Assembly (NCBI GenBank): GCA_023665475.1 | Contig: JAMPEB010000003.1 | Span: 186,001 to 250,000, forward strand | DNA length: 64,000 bases | DNA from: Lachnoclostridium sp. | GTDB lineage: Bacteria > Bacillota > Clostridia > Lachnospirales > Lachnospiraceae | Direction: 5' to 3' | In this document: piece by piece, positions 55,801 through 64,000 of the stretch | Position numbering within the stretch: the first letter of the stretch is position 1 | Layout of the letters: each line of letters starts with the position of its first letter | Translations under genes and position numbers: made by a program | Notes under the pieces: model-generated | Database searches by the model: none | What the model was told of the DNA's origin: nothing | What the model saw: only the letters and a program-made list of their open reading frames with translations

Positions 55801-57693
55801 TCCCTGTATATCCGTATAGGCATTATCCTGCTTCACATACTTTACTCCGTCCGGAAAGCTGTCCAATTTAAGGCGTTCCCCGGCATGATAAACGGTTCCG
55901 TTATCCGGAAAGGTTAAATTGGAAACCATGACCACATAATCACCGGACTCAAATTTCTCCCTGTCCAAAGTCCCCTCCAACGCCTTACATTCCTCAAGCG
56001 CCTCAAAATCCACATAATAACGCATTTCCGTCCAGAAAGGCTTGTGGTTTGCTTTTTCCCTTTCCGCAATCTGCCGTTCATAATAAGCCTTTCCCAGCGC
56101 ATTATCTCCCTCCGGCATTTCCCCGTTTTGAAGCAGAGCCTCCACACGCCTTGTAATCTCCTGCTCCTCATTTATGCTGATGCCGTAAGTATAATAATAA
56201 GTCTGTATTGACGCATCGCCGCACTGCTCTTTTAAGCTGTCCGCGACCCTCTCATCCATTTCCCAGATATCGCCGCTCATGCCTAAAGGGGAATGTCCTG
56301 TACGCTCCTCTGAAAGTCCCAGCAGGGAATCACAGTATTCCCTTGTGCCAATCAGAAAGTCCGCCGGCTGCTTCCTGTACAACATATAGCTTGCGGTGGC
56401 AGTTTCCACCAGATTCACCAGACAGGTAAATAAAAGCACCATAACACATACGGACGCCGCCGCCAGAAAAGTACGCCTTCCGTTCCTGCCGATATTGCGC
56501 TTTGCCATCCGAAGAACGGACATTTTTACAGGCTTCCTTTCTTTTTTTACTTTGACCGCACCGGAAAAAACATCTGCATGAACCGGCCCTACCTTTTCCA
56601 AAATCTTTATGGGTTTTCTGATACCCATAAGGACTGCCGCCAGCGCCGCCAAGGCCGCATATAAAATGTGTTCCGGGCGAAATACACAGATGCCGTCCAC
56701 TCCTTTAAAATAATTCTGTAACGCCAAAGGCACCAATACCCCGCAGATTCCCAGCCCGAAAACCGTTCCGAAGAGCAACGCCGTAACATACTGCCGCAGC
56801 GCCTGCAATCCCAAAATCAGACTGCACTGCCCCTTCGTAACGCCCAAAAGCTTCATCTGCCCGAACAGTTTTACATCACGCACCACCGAAATATAATAAA
56901 GGGTATAAATCGTCAGATATACCGCCAGAAATGACGCAAAAAGCAAAAGAAATGTCATATAAGAATTGCTGCTCCCGTTTTTGTCCATCCCGTAAACCGG
57001 ATTTGACATAGTATCACAGTCTGCATCCGGAACTGCTTTTTCCCATGCGGACAAGAGCAGATTGTCAGAAGCTTCCGTATAGGGAAAACGGCAGTATACC
57101 GTCATAACACCCATTCCCACATTTCGCAGAAAGTCTTCCGAAACATATAGATTAGACACTCCCAAAGCTTGGTTTCCCTGGCAGATTCCCGTCACCAGAA
57201 ATTCATTGGTAAGAGTATTTTCATTTATCTTTACATCGAGCTCGATAATATCACCTACTTCGAGCTCCCTGTGGGATGCATAGATTTCATCCACCACAAT
57301 CTCATCCTTTTTTACAGCCCACTTTCCCTGCAGTAACCCGTTAAAGCACCACTCGCAGACCAAAGGCTGCGCATAAGATATCTGCGTCCTGATTCCTGCG
57401 TCTTCCGACACATATCCGATATGCGCTTTATAAGAAATATCTGTAAATGCCGACTGCGCCCGCAGCTTTTCATATTGTTCCTCCGTCACACCAAAATACT
57501 GCCCTTCCGCCACCGTTCCGAAATTCTTAAAATTCTGCTGCCTTAACATAAGCGCCATGGAATCCATCGTGGTAAAAACGCTCATTAAAAATATAATCGT
57601 CATGGAAACCGCCGCTATAATCGCAGCATTCCGTTTTTTATTGGTGTGATAAATGCGCCATGCAATTTTACATACACTCTGAAATGATTTCAT
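52873..57693 (-). CDS. FtsX/MacB-type ABC permease fused to a solute-binding lipoprotein
   Basis: 1606 residues in one frame. Residues 1-840 are a full FtsX-type permease: first helix (AAIIAAVSMTIIFLMSVF), a large outside domain, three helices (about 240-360), then a second half of the same plan (helices near 400-430, 720-830). Residues 841 onward read VKKKSAGYSLVTVSLLCICL then VLTGC, a classic lipoprotein signal with lipobox Cys865. That is followed by a propeller-like region and from about 1180 a family-1 solute-binding fold (TLALFSDDSHIRSVVNSFNR ... GKTPDLIDLAGVDAASYI). The genes are normally separate. Start at 57693 is chosen by GGAG 5 bases upstream. Confidence 0.82.
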   Translation of the reverse strand: MKSFQSVCKIAWRIYHTNKKRNAAIIAAVSMTIIFLMSVFTTMDSMALMLRQQNFKNFGTVAEGQYFGVTEEQYEKLRAQSAFTDISYKAHIGYVSEDAGIRTQISYAQPLVCEWCFNGLLQGKWAVKKDEIVVDEIYASHRELEVGDIIELDVKINENTLTNEFLVTGICQGNQALGVSNLYVSEDFLRNVGMGVMTVYCRFPYTEASDNLLLSAWEKAVPDADCDTMSNPVYGMDKNGSSNSYMTFLLLFASFLAVYLTIYTLYYISVVRDVKLFGQMKLLGVTKGQCSLILGLQALRQYVTALLFGTVFGLGICGVLVPLALQNYFKGVDGICVFRPEHILYAALAALAAVLMGIRKPIKILEKVGPVHADVFSGAVKVKKERKPVKMSVLRMAKRNIGRNGRRTFLAAASVCVMVLLFTCLVNLVETATASYMLYRKQPADFLIGTREYCDSLLGLSEERTGHSPLGMSGDIWEMDERVADSLKEQCGDASIQTYYYTYGISINEEQEITRRVEALLQNGEMPEGDNALGKAYYERQIAEREKANHKPFWTEMRYYVDFEALEECKALEGTLDREKFESGDYVVMVSNLTFPDNGTVYHAGERLKLDSFPDGVKYVKQDNAYTDIQGAVTKEYEVMAVVDEVPLMCAFLDATLVTFLPSANIPKADGMYRLCAVAVNTPDVSGTEPVVEQIVSRAGSDMYYLSYEVIKKEASEMLNLIYLFGGGLAAVTAVMAGISFFNHVMMGLIERKEEFVVLRIIGMTRRQLAAMLKWENLLVVTGSALTGFFAGTAGCYLVFNALGSGDMADSAMFQICKLNPIPAVLFILVLTALACLYPKVKKKSAGYSLVTVSLLCICLVLTGCGKNSDTKSDKTDARYTYRFEHCAVENMEGHAFGFFHEENRLYAGLISVSSDILDNGITCYDTDTGEAEKIAPEIPGDAMVSTVAKGEGNTFWAGVYETDERGIISSFAVNQYDEKGKLLAGNDISGMIAEEMVNSGTAYPSCVTMDAEGNLYFSFSPVYSAKISSIVEGISPQGKRLFRTEIAGAVQEMALSEDGKLFAAARSMEDAGGDSGTDGGNRIGSTELFEIDPSDGKSKSLVKKLPPNTYQTVLTVGMDGDKLYYNADGDFYEYSSESGESIKMFSLSELAFSEEELVGMVQADKSIFYVLVNTKDENQKACAQWVCARKVRLSDEEPVADKKVLTLALFSDDSHIRSVVNSFNRQSSDYRIEILVYGSTEQEDGQNRLQTDIAAGKTPDLIDLAGVDAASYIRQGIVADLSPFLAKSTEFSGEDFLANAVAAYEDGEALYAIPTHFWLSSMVGKSSVLGQRKGWTLSEYQDFVDSLADEKVVTAGISKEEMFNRIILQYAERYIDWEAGNCSFDSEEFLALLAFADRFSSNAHSLGMEERIEKLRSEELLLYPTVMNSTMSYLQNHALFDEDITYIGFPSESGSGTKIMVFGNAFGISEKCENKDAAWEFLKLLYTSEENIMDGFPVYKASLEKAFEAASVEWYHMDENGVRIEDPMAAIPYESMTLEIYSATEEEIGQLRTLIENAEPADLRTPGIYEILQEEAAFFFNGQKTAKEAAEVIQNRVSLYVREQG

Positions 57694-57768
57694 CCTTTCT
57701 CCCATTCCGCCGCGCAAGCGGCATTTTAATCAGTGGGAACTTTGGGACGCACGGCGTCACAAATTCCG

Positions 57769-57832
57769 AGATTGAAAATTTCTAATTTTCAATCTTATAC
57801 CCCCTGCATATCGCAGGCTTCCGCCTGCGATA
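57769..57832. repeat. Two hairpins between the ABC ATPase and permease genes
   Basis: AGATTGAAAATT/AATTTTCAATCT with a 3-base loop (57769-57795), and TATCGCAGGC/GCCTGCGATA with a TTCC loop (57809-57832). They lie in the 173-base gap in a leftward operon. No U-run follows either, so they probably act on mRNA stability or are remnants of a hairpin repeat. Confidence 0.7.
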
Positions 57833-57866
57833 CTGCTACCAATGAAGAGTTTGAAAGTTTACCCGC

Positions 57867-58535
57867 TCATGCCGCCAAACTCCCATCCTTCATCACTAAA
57901 ATGCGGTTACATCTTTTAGCAAGCGATTCATTATGAGTAATCATCACTATAGTTTGTCCAAATTCTTTCACTGACTTTTCAAATAAATCCATCACATCAT
58001 TTCCCGTATCCGAATCCAGACTACCTGTGGGCTCGTCCGCCAGAATCACGGCAGGCTTCGGGGCAAGCGCCCTCGCAATGGCAGTCCGCTGGTTCTGTCC
58101 GCCGGATAACTGCGACGGCAGCCTGTTTTCCAATCCCGCAAGTCCCAAAAATGCAATTACTTTTTTCACATATTCTTCGTCCGCATCCTTTCCGCCGATT
58201 TGAATGGGCAAAACGATATTTTCATAAACACTCATCATGGGCAGCAGATTAAAATTTTGAAATACAAACCCAATCCGCTCCCTCCTGAATACAGTAAGCT
58301 CGTCATCCGACATTCCTTTTAACGCTTTCCCGTCAATAAACACTTCGCCGCTTGTGGGAATATCAAGCCCGCCCAAAATATTTAAAAATGTGGTTTTCCC
58401 GCTTCCCGAAGCCCCCACAACAGATACAAATTCACCCTTTTCAATTTCCACATTGACATTTTTCAAAGCCCTGACGATTGTTTCCCCACTCCCATAATCC
58501 CTGCACACCTGATGCATTTTTGCAATAACTCCCAT
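57867..58535 (-). CDS. ABC transporter ATP-binding protein (LolD/MacB type)
   Basis: 222 residues. Walker A GASGSGKTTF, Q-loop VFQNFNLLP, signature LSGGQNQRTAIARAL (Asn where Gln is usual in QQR), Walker B VILADEPTGSLDSDTG, and H-loop MITHN. This subclass powers FtsX-type permeases and mechanotransmission rather than import. AGGAGG precedes the start at 58535. It is upstream of the permease-lipoprotein gene and surely its ATPase. Confidence 0.93.
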   Translation of the reverse strand: MGVIAKMHQVCRDYGSGETIVRALKNVNVEIEKGEFVSVVGASGSGKTTFLNILGGLDIPTSGEVFIDGKALKGMSDDELTVFRRERIGFVFQNFNLLPMMSVYENIVLPIQIGGKDADEEYVKKVIAFLGLAGLENRLPSQLSGGQNQRTAIARALAPKPAVILADEPTGSLDSDTGNDVMDLFEKSVKEFGQTIVMITHNESLAKRCNRILVMKDGSLAA

Positions 58536-58563
58536 ACCCATACCTCCTTATTTTTGCCCTCTG

Positions 58564-60024
58564 TCAGGCAATTCCTACATCAATCATCCTTCCCATATAA
58601 TAAAATCCATGGCATTCATCCAAGGATACCTTCACGATTTTTCCGATTAAGGATGCGTCCCCCGGAAAATGGACAAGGGTATTATTGGAAAGCCTTCCGG
58701 TCATTAACTTAGGATCATGGTCGCTCACTTCCTCCACCAAAGCTTCCATTATCTGTCCCTGATAACCTAAAACCTTTTCTCTGGCGGTATCCTGCACCGT
58801 CTTTAGCACCCTGTCAAAATTTACCTTTACTTCCTCCTCCGGCACTTGATTCTCCATTGCCGCGGCAGGGGTTCCCGTCCTCTTGGAATAGATAAAGGTA
58901 AAAGCGTTGTCAAAACGCACTCTGCGGATAACATCAATGGTTTCTTCCACATCCTCTTTTGTTTCCCCCGGAAATCCCACAATAATATCCGTTGTAATGG
59001 CAATATCCGGAATTTCCTGCCGGATGCGGTTTGCAAGGTCTATGTACTGTTCCTTGGTATAGCGGCGGTTCATTGCCGTGAGGATTTTAGTGGAGCCGGA
59101 CTGTAAGGGCAGATGTAAATGCCTGCATATCTTCCCAGAACACTTCATCACCTGAATCAGTTCTTCCGATAAATCCTTGGGATGGGAAGTCATGAAGCGA
59201 ATGCGCTTTATGCCCTCAATCTTTTCTATCTCTTCCAGAAGTTCGGCAAAAGTAACGGGGCTGTCCAGATTCTTTCCATAAGAATTCACATTTTGTCCCA
59301 AAAGCATGATTTCCACCACGCCGTCCGCCGCCAGTTTTTCCACCTCTCTGATAATATCTTTGGGGTTCCTGCTGCGCTCGCGCCCTCTGACATAGGGAAC
59401 GATACAATAGCTGCAGAAATTATTACAGCCAAACATAATATTGATGCCTGATTTAAAAGGATATTTGCGTTCCACGGGAAGGTTCTCCACGATAGTGTCC
59501 GTTCCTTCCCAGATATCAGCCACCCTGTCATTTGTGTCAAGCACAGTACATAAAAGCTCCGGAAATTTATAAATATTATGGGTTCCGAACATCAAATCCA
59601 CGAATGCGTAACTGGTCTTTATTTTTTCAATTACGGAAGGCTCCTGCATCATGCAGCCGCAGAGGGCAATTTTCATTTCGGGATTCTTTTTCTTATAACC
59701 GTTTAAAACCCCTAATCTGCCATAGACCTTCTGATTAGCATTGTCCCTGACCGTACAGGTATTGTAAATCACAAAGTCCGCATTTTCATCTTCTGTCATC
59801 TCATATCCCGACAATTTTAAAATGCCTGCCAGCTTCTCGGAATCTCTCGCATTCATCTGACACCCGAAATTGACTACACAGGCCGTAGGAGTGCGCCCGT
59901 TTTTCTGCTTGAAGGCTTCCACCCATTTCCTGCACTTTGCTATAAAATAATACTGCCTGTCCGGCTCCTCCATGGGGGATTCCTTCTTTAAATCTATCCG
60001 GCTTAAATCCATTTCGTTATACAT
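58564..60024 (-). CDS. miaB: tRNA-2-methylthio-N6-dimethylallyladenosine synthase
   Basis: 486 residues, radical-SAM methylthiotransferase acting on the product of MiaA. N-terminal UPF0004 domain with three Cys for an auxiliary cluster (NFGCQMNARDSE, YNTCTVRD, LCGCMMQ), radical-SAM CxxxCxxC in FGCNNFCSYCIVPYVRG, and a C-terminal TRAM domain (about 410-480). The N-terminal 40 residues are an extension. Likely the last function-matched partner of miaA at 45 kb. Downstream lies the ABC ATPase gene (28 bases). Confidence 0.96.
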   Translation of the reverse strand: MYNEMDLSRIDLKKESPMEEPDRQYYFIAKCRKWVEAFKQKNGRTPTACVVNFGCQMNARDSEKLAGILKLSGYEMTEDENADFVIYNTCTVRDNANQKVYGRLGVLNGYKKKNPEMKIALCGCMMQEPSVIEKIKTSYAFVDLMFGTHNIYKFPELLCTVLDTNDRVADIWEGTDTIVENLPVERKYPFKSGINIMFGCNNFCSYCIVPYVRGRERSRNPKDIIREVEKLAADGVVEIMLLGQNVNSYGKNLDSPVTFAELLEEIEKIEGIKRIRFMTSHPKDLSEELIQVMKCSGKICRHLHLPLQSGSTKILTAMNRRYTKEQYIDLANRIRQEIPDIAITTDIIVGFPGETKEDVEETIDVIRRVRFDNAFTFIYSKRTGTPAAAMENQVPEEEVKVNFDRVLKTVQDTAREKVLGYQGQIMEALVEEVSDHDPKLMTGRLSNNTLVHFPGDASLIGKIVKVSLDECHGFYYMGRMIDVGIA

Positions 60025-60084
60025 TTTCCCAGACTCTTTATCCTTTCTATCCGACTTTTTTGTCTAATCCCTGTTTTAACAATA

Positions 60085-60118
60085 CCCCCCCGAATGTACC
60101 AAATACCTTCAGGAGGGC
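60085..60118 (-). terminator. Probable terminator of the Sel1-repeat gene
   Basis: On the minus strand CCCTCCTGAA can pair with TTCGGGGGGG around a 13-base loop, with some G-U pairs; TATTGTT follows. It lies 20 bases past the stop at 60140, before miaB. Confidence 0.5.
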
Positions 60119-60139
60119 ATCATTTACCGGCTTTTGCCT

Positions 60140-61381
60140 TTATTCATCAATCCGCTTCCAGCCAAATAATGTTTTCTTAAATTTCTTTTTCTGTTCAATG
60201 ACCGTGGGGTTGTTGGGAAATTTGTTCCAATACTCCATAGCTGTTTTTATATTCACCGGAACTCCAAGACCATAGGCATAGATTTCACCTAAACCCACTG
60301 CCGATAATTCCTCACCTTTATAATGCTCGAATTCCTCTTTTGCCCGTTCATAATCAACGGCAATCCCCAAGCCTTTAAGATAGCAGGTCCCAAGCATATC
60401 GGAGCCCCAATAGTTGTCATCCTTATGGGCATCGTAAAGATGCTTAAACGCCTTTTTATAATCCACTTCCACGCCGTCGCCGCCATAAAAATAGATTTGG
60501 CCGAGACGGTTATTGCTTCCTGTAACCTCCGTACCCGCTTCGAGGGCTGCTTCAAAATAATCCCTTGCCAACTTAAGGTTTCTGGGCAGTCCGCCCTCAT
60601 AAGTGTATAATCTCCCCAGATAAAAATTACCCGATGGCTCATTGTGTTCCACGGCACGCTTGAAATATTCCGCCGCTTTTTCCGGCTGGGTCTTCTCATA
60701 ATCCTTCCCCACCTGCACCATATAATAGGCGCTCCCCTTATCGGCTGCAATCTTCCTTAATTCTTTCGCCTTATCCTCATTCTTCGGAATTCCGTAATCC
60801 CCGGAAGTTATAATGTCGATATAGTTGCCGACTCCCATGGTCATACCCTTTGCCAGCAGTTCGTCATACATTCGGATTGCGGTTTCCATCCATTCTTTAA
60901 TCTGCTTTTCCAGACTGTTTTTGGGCATGCTGTCCACATTAATTTCCGCCAGCTTTATCACATCTCCGTAATAATACGCGTTTGCCACCAGATATTTTGT
61001 AAAAAGGTCTCCCGCGTCCGCCATCCGGCACACCTCGTCCCAGATTTCCTTTGAGGAATGATAGGGTTCCTGTATAAAACTTCCGCATCTTGGCTCATAG
61101 CCTGCCACACGCCTTGCGGCAAACATCCCGAGAGCACTTCCCTTTTCAATACTCAGATTCAGATATTCTTCCACTTTGCTGTCATCGTCGTCGGGAAATC
61201 CGAATCCCGGGTCCACAAAAGAAGGTCCCATATAACAACGCGCCAACAGATAATACGCATCCGGATTTCCTTCTTCTACGGCCTGCTCCAATAGGGAAAC
61301 CGCCTCCTGTCCCCTGTCGAATGCCATATCAATCCATAAAATCTGCACTGCTTTCTGTACTTTACTGTCCAATTCTCTCAT
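60140..61381 (-). CDS. Sel1-like/TPR repeat protein
   Basis: 413 residues, built of about ten Sel1-like repeats of 30-40 residues: AVEEGNPDAYYLLARCYMGP, YFKRAVEHNEPSGNFYLGRLY, and LYDAHKDDNYWGSDMLGTCYLKGLG are clear examples. Such alpha-alpha superhelices are scaffolds for protein contacts; there is no signal peptide or catalytic domain. The start at 61381 has GGAG 6 bases upstream; longer frames (61399, 61435) have no site. Function unknown; context gives no partner. Confidence 0.82.
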   Translation of the reverse strand: MRELDSKVQKAVQILWIDMAFDRGQEAVSLLEQAVEEGNPDAYYLLARCYMGPSFVDPGFGFPDDDDSKVEEYLNLSIEKGSALGMFAARRVAGYEPRCGSFIQEPYHSSKEIWDEVCRMADAGDLFTKYLVANAYYYGDVIKLAEINVDSMPKNSLEKQIKEWMETAIRMYDELLAKGMTMGVGNYIDIITSGDYGIPKNEDKAKELRKIAADKGSAYYMVQVGKDYEKTQPEKAAEYFKRAVEHNEPSGNFYLGRLYTYEGGLPRNLKLARDYFEAALEAGTEVTGSNNRLGQIYFYGGDGVEVDYKKAFKHLYDAHKDDNYWGSDMLGTCYLKGLGIAVDYERAKEEFEHYKGEELSAVGLGEIYAYGLGVPVNIKTAMEYWNKFPNNPTVIEQKKKFKKTLFGWKRIDE

Positions 61382-61459
61382 CTCATTCTCCATTTCTGCA
61401 TATGTTCCGCTTCCCGCTTTGCCAAAACCGTGCATAACGAATTTATATCAATTTCATTA

Positions 61460-62824
61460 TTAAATTACCTTAAATTTCGCGATTTCTTTTTTCAAGTCAT
61501 TGGAAACTTCATCATTTACAGCCGTATAATCCTGAACCTCTTTCATATTGGAAGTTAAATCCTGCATGATTTCCGAAAGTTTTGACATCCTTTCATTCTC
61601 TTCTCCCACTGCCTTTGAAATCCTGCCGATTCCGGAATTTACATTCTCGGAACCTTCCGACAATTCAACAGATTTATTGCGGAATTCACTCATCATGCTC
61701 TCCAGTGTATCCGCATCATTCAGGTACTTTTTGGACGCCTCCACAAACCTGTCATAATCATCCATAACGCTGGTATTCACAAAGTCAAGAAGTTTGCCTG
61801 CGGACGCTGACATCTCTTCCACACAGGAAATCACATCATTACTGATCTGCTGTATACTGTTTGCTGTATTCCTGCTGTTGTCCGCAAGACTTCTGATTTC
61901 ATCGGCAACCACCGCAAATCCCTTTCCCGCTTCTCCCGCTCTTGCCGCCTCAATGGACGCATTCAGCGCAAGCAGATTGGTCTGGCTGGCAATAGAAAGA
62001 ATTTCATCCGTAAGATTCTGGATAAAGTTTACACTCTTACTGCTCTCCATTGAACTGCGCAGAACTTCTTCCAAAGAAGAGGTAATCTGTGCCGATTCAT
62101 TCTTGCTGTTCATGGCAAGCTCTTTTATGCTGTTGGCGCGCTCTTTCATTTCAGCGGCGTAAACATTGCCTGACACCGTGGAATCGGATATGGTCTGGCT
62201 GCTTGCGTTCAAAGAACTCATGTCCTTTGCAATACGGTCCAAAAGATTCAATATTGCCTGCATCTCCTGAGAAAGCGCTTCTGCTTCCTTGGATACCAGA
62301 TTCATGTTATCTGAGGAATCGGACACCTTGGATACGATTTTCCCCGAAGAATCATCCAGCGAAATGGAATGCCCCTGAATACTCTGCATAACAGTCTGAA
62401 GTTTATTTAAAAACAAATTGATGCCATAGACAAGCCTGCCGATTTCATCCTGCTTTTTACTGATAATACGCTGGTTTAAATCTCCCTCATTGCGCTGTAA
62501 ATGTCCAATCAGGGTGTTGAGCTGTCTTTCCGTATCTTTCAATGGTTTTACAAATCCTATGTAGGTAATCGCTATGGTAAGCACCACTAAGAAAAGCTGT
62601 AATGAAGAAACCAATCCGTTTCTTCCAAGCTGCGCTGTGATCTTCTCTGAAGTATCTACCGCCACATCCGCCACATCCGCAGCTACATCATCCAGAGAAG
62701 CGATTCCTTCAAATGCGCTCCTTGCAGATTGTAAACAGGAAGTTGTAGTAACATTGACTACCACTGTCAGAATAAAAATAAAAACCAAGGGCAGCATAAT
62801 CTTAAACACAACACTTTTCTTCAT
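61460..62824 (-). CDS. Methyl-accepting chemotaxis protein
   Basis: 454 residues. Two membrane helices ([21 protein letters not shown] and [18 protein letters not shown]) enclose a short 40-residue outside loop rather than a full ligand domain. A HAMP domain (about 85-145) and a long coiled-coil signalling domain follow, with the conserved tip [20 protein letters not shown] then [17 protein letters not shown]. With such a small outer part it may sense signals through the membrane or through another protein. No CheA/CheW is in the window. A TAAA-N14-TATGATAT sequence upstream weakly resembles a sigma-D promoter. Start at 62824, AAAGGAG upstream. Confidence 0.93.
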   Translation of the reverse strand: MKKSVVFKIMLPLVFIFILTVVVNVTTTSCLQSARSAFEGIASLDDVAADVADVAVDTSEKITAQLGRNGLVSSLQLFLVVLTIAITYIGFVKPLKDTERQLNTLIGHLQRNEGDLNQRIISKKQDEIGRLVYGINLFLNKLQTVMQSIQGHSISLDDSSGKIVSKVSDSSDNMNLVSKEAEALSQEMQAILNLLDRIAKDMSSLNASSQTISDSTVSGNVYAAEMKERANSIKELAMNSKNESAQITSSLEEVLRSSMESSKSVNFIQNLTDEILSIASQTNLLALNASIEAARAGEAGKGFAVVADEIRSLADNSRNTANSIQQISNDVISCVEEMSASAGKLLDFVNTSVMDDYDRFVEASKKYLNDADTLESMMSEFRNKSVELSEGSENVNSGIGRISKAVGEENERMSKLSEIMQDLTSNMKEVQDYTAVNDEVSNDLKKEIAKFKVI

Positions 62825-62917
62825 TTCACACCACACTCCTTTATTCATCGATATCATATTTATTATAGTCTCTTTATCCTCTAAAAGCAAGGGAATACAG
62901 CCCGATTCTGTCAATCT

Positions 62918-63997
62918 TTAATCTACAATCTGCCATTCTATTTTTAAGATAAAAAACTGCCCTATCTGCCGGATTACTTCATAGTCGGCTCCGATAAACC
63001 CCAAATCGTCTTCATGCACCAGCCAGACGGCAGACGAGCGTGATGCCGCCCAATCAAACTGCTGCACATTAATATAAGAATATCGCTCATGGTAAGGCAA
63101 AAGCTCTCTGCCATTGCTTATAACACTTTCTCCCTGATAATATTTTGCATCAATATGACAGGCATATTGTGTCAATATTTCTGCCATGGATAAATTATAC
63201 TGCCAGCCCATATTCCCCGATATATATATTTTGCCGCTCCCCTCCTTGTCAGCCGTCTCCACCGCTTCCAAAAATTCTTTGTTATAATACCGTGCGGCTT
63301 TTTGAGGATAAACCATAAAATATGTCCCTAAAAACAATAACGCGCATAAAATATATAATCCCCCCACTGCCGCCAAAACTTTTCTGTTTTTATCCGCAAT
63401 CCTGCAGATTCCGTAAGCGCAAAGAAAAAGAAGCGGATAGAAAATAATATTGATGCGGTTGACATTCACCTCAAAGGTAATGATTCCGACCCAGATTCCG
63501 GTGAGAAGAAATCCAAGGAGCGCCAACTTTTCCGCTTTTTTTCTGACAGCAGTCTCCCGAAACCAAGACCTGACCAGAACAAATCCTCCCATTACCATGA
63601 GCGGGATGCTGATATGGTACATGGGACCGAAAGCGGGAATGGCATTAAACCAATAATCCGGCAATTGAAGAAAACAGCATTTCACCATATGCCAGATATT
63701 TTTCCCAAGCTGGGAGAATGAAAAATTTAAAAACAGGATATCATTTCCCCTTACGCTCTCGGGAAATCTGCTCATAGTGATAAGGCCTGTCTCAATACTG
63801 TCCCAATGAAACAGATTAATCGCCATCACCAGAATTTCCGGCAGCGCAACAAAACCGAAAATGCAGATACACAGCAATATTTCCTTAAAGGAAAAAAGCT
63901 TTTTCCTCCACCCCCAAAGCGCAAATACTATCAAAAACGGCGTCACGGAGTATACGGCAATTCCGTAACAATAAAAGGTCAGTCCGAAAAATACCAT
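62918..63997 (-). CDS. Polytopic membrane protein, glycosyltransferase-39-like (5' end outside window)
   Basis: At least 359 residues; the frame stays open to the right edge, so the N-terminus is beyond the window. Eight or so membrane helices (for example AVYSVTPFLIVFALWGW, ILLCICIFGFVALPEILV, HISIPLMVMGGFVLV, KVLAAVGGLYILCALLFLGTYF) are followed by a 130-residue extracytoplasmic domain (YYNKEFLEAVETADKEGSGK). This plan fits dolichyl-phosphate-mannose-type (GT39/GT83) transferases that move sugars from lipid carriers; the catalytic Asp region would be in the missing N-terminus. Confidence 0.6.
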   Translation of the reverse strand: MVFFGLTFYCYGIAVYSVTPFLIVFALWGWRKKLFSFKEILLCICIFGFVALPEILVMAINLFHWDSIETGLITMSRFPESVRGNDILFLNFSFSQLGKNIWHMVKCCFLQLPDYWFNAIPAFGPMYHISIPLMVMGGFVLVRSWFRETAVRKKAEKLALLGFLLTGIWVGIITFEVNVNRINIIFYPLLFLCAYGICRIADKNRKVLAAVGGLYILCALLFLGTYFMVYPQKAARYYNKEFLEAVETADKEGSGKIYISGNMGWQYNLSMAEILTQYACHIDAKYYQGESVISNGRELLPYHERYSYINVQQFDWAASRSSAVWLVHEDDLGFIGADYEVIRQIGQFFILKIEWQIVD

Positions 63998-64000
63998 GGA

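Overview
The window is chromosomal DNA of an anaerobic, low-to-mid GC Gram-positive bacterium of the class Clostridia, most likely family Lachnospiraceae. This is inferred from gene order and family content: a TrmD fused to an acetyltransferase, minCDE together with mreBCD, rubrerythrin, a Prp-type L27 protease with the matching N-terminal extension on L27, sortase-anchored surface protein, DUF4321, DUF378 and VanZ-like proteins. Almost all genes are housekeeping; there is no prophage, CRISPR array, insertion sequence or obvious defence island.

Layout. 0-5 kb: end of an ABC permease gene, then a very large cell-surface protein gene read leftwards and broken by a one-base frameshift. 5-10.6 kb: zinc-ribbon protein, tRNA-Thr(CGT), then the leftward SRP/ribosome cluster ylxM-ffh-rpsP-khpA-rimM-trmD. 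10.7-18.5 kb: a TauE/SafE exporter, a DUF4261 protein, an EF-hand-like protein behind a flagellar-type (sigma-D) promoter, a DIP1984 protein, a flotillin, an AI-2E family transporter and rubrerythrin. 18.6-21.6 kb: a repeat element, a tyrosine recombinase, and a divergent SOS pair (YneA-like LysM protein and lexA) sharing an operator region with several LexA-type boxes. 21.7-28.3 kb: rplU-prp-rpmA-obgE-yhbY-nadD-yqeK-rsfS, a cytidylate-kinase-like protein, a pseudouridine synthase and lspA.

28.3-51.2 kb, all leftwards: aroB, sepF, a YggS protein, a HlyD-like protein and a P-loop protein; then the cell-shape and division supercluster (mutS, mutL, miaA, a PLP lyase, DUF4321, radC, mreB-mreC-mreD, PBP2, minC-minD-minE, rodA, mgsA, a D,D-carboxypeptidase). 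Genes often overlap by 1-17 bases. 51.3-64 kb: VanZ protein, small secreted protein, a giant permease-lipoprotein fusion with its ABC ATPase, miaB, a Sel1-repeat protein, a chemotaxis receptor and a partial membrane glycosyltransferase-like gene.

The most unusual signals are: two families of multi-hairpin intergenic repeats (one at 18.6 and 48.5 kb, one at 45.1 and 48.3 kb, two of them abutting between mutS and mutL); the fusion of an FtsX-type permease to a complete solute-binding lipoprotein; the frameshift in a C-run of the sortase-anchored protein; an 18-bp triplicate in the mutL linker; the LexA operator region; and an isolated sigma-D-type promoter before an EF-hand protein. No convincing wholly new enzymatic system was found.
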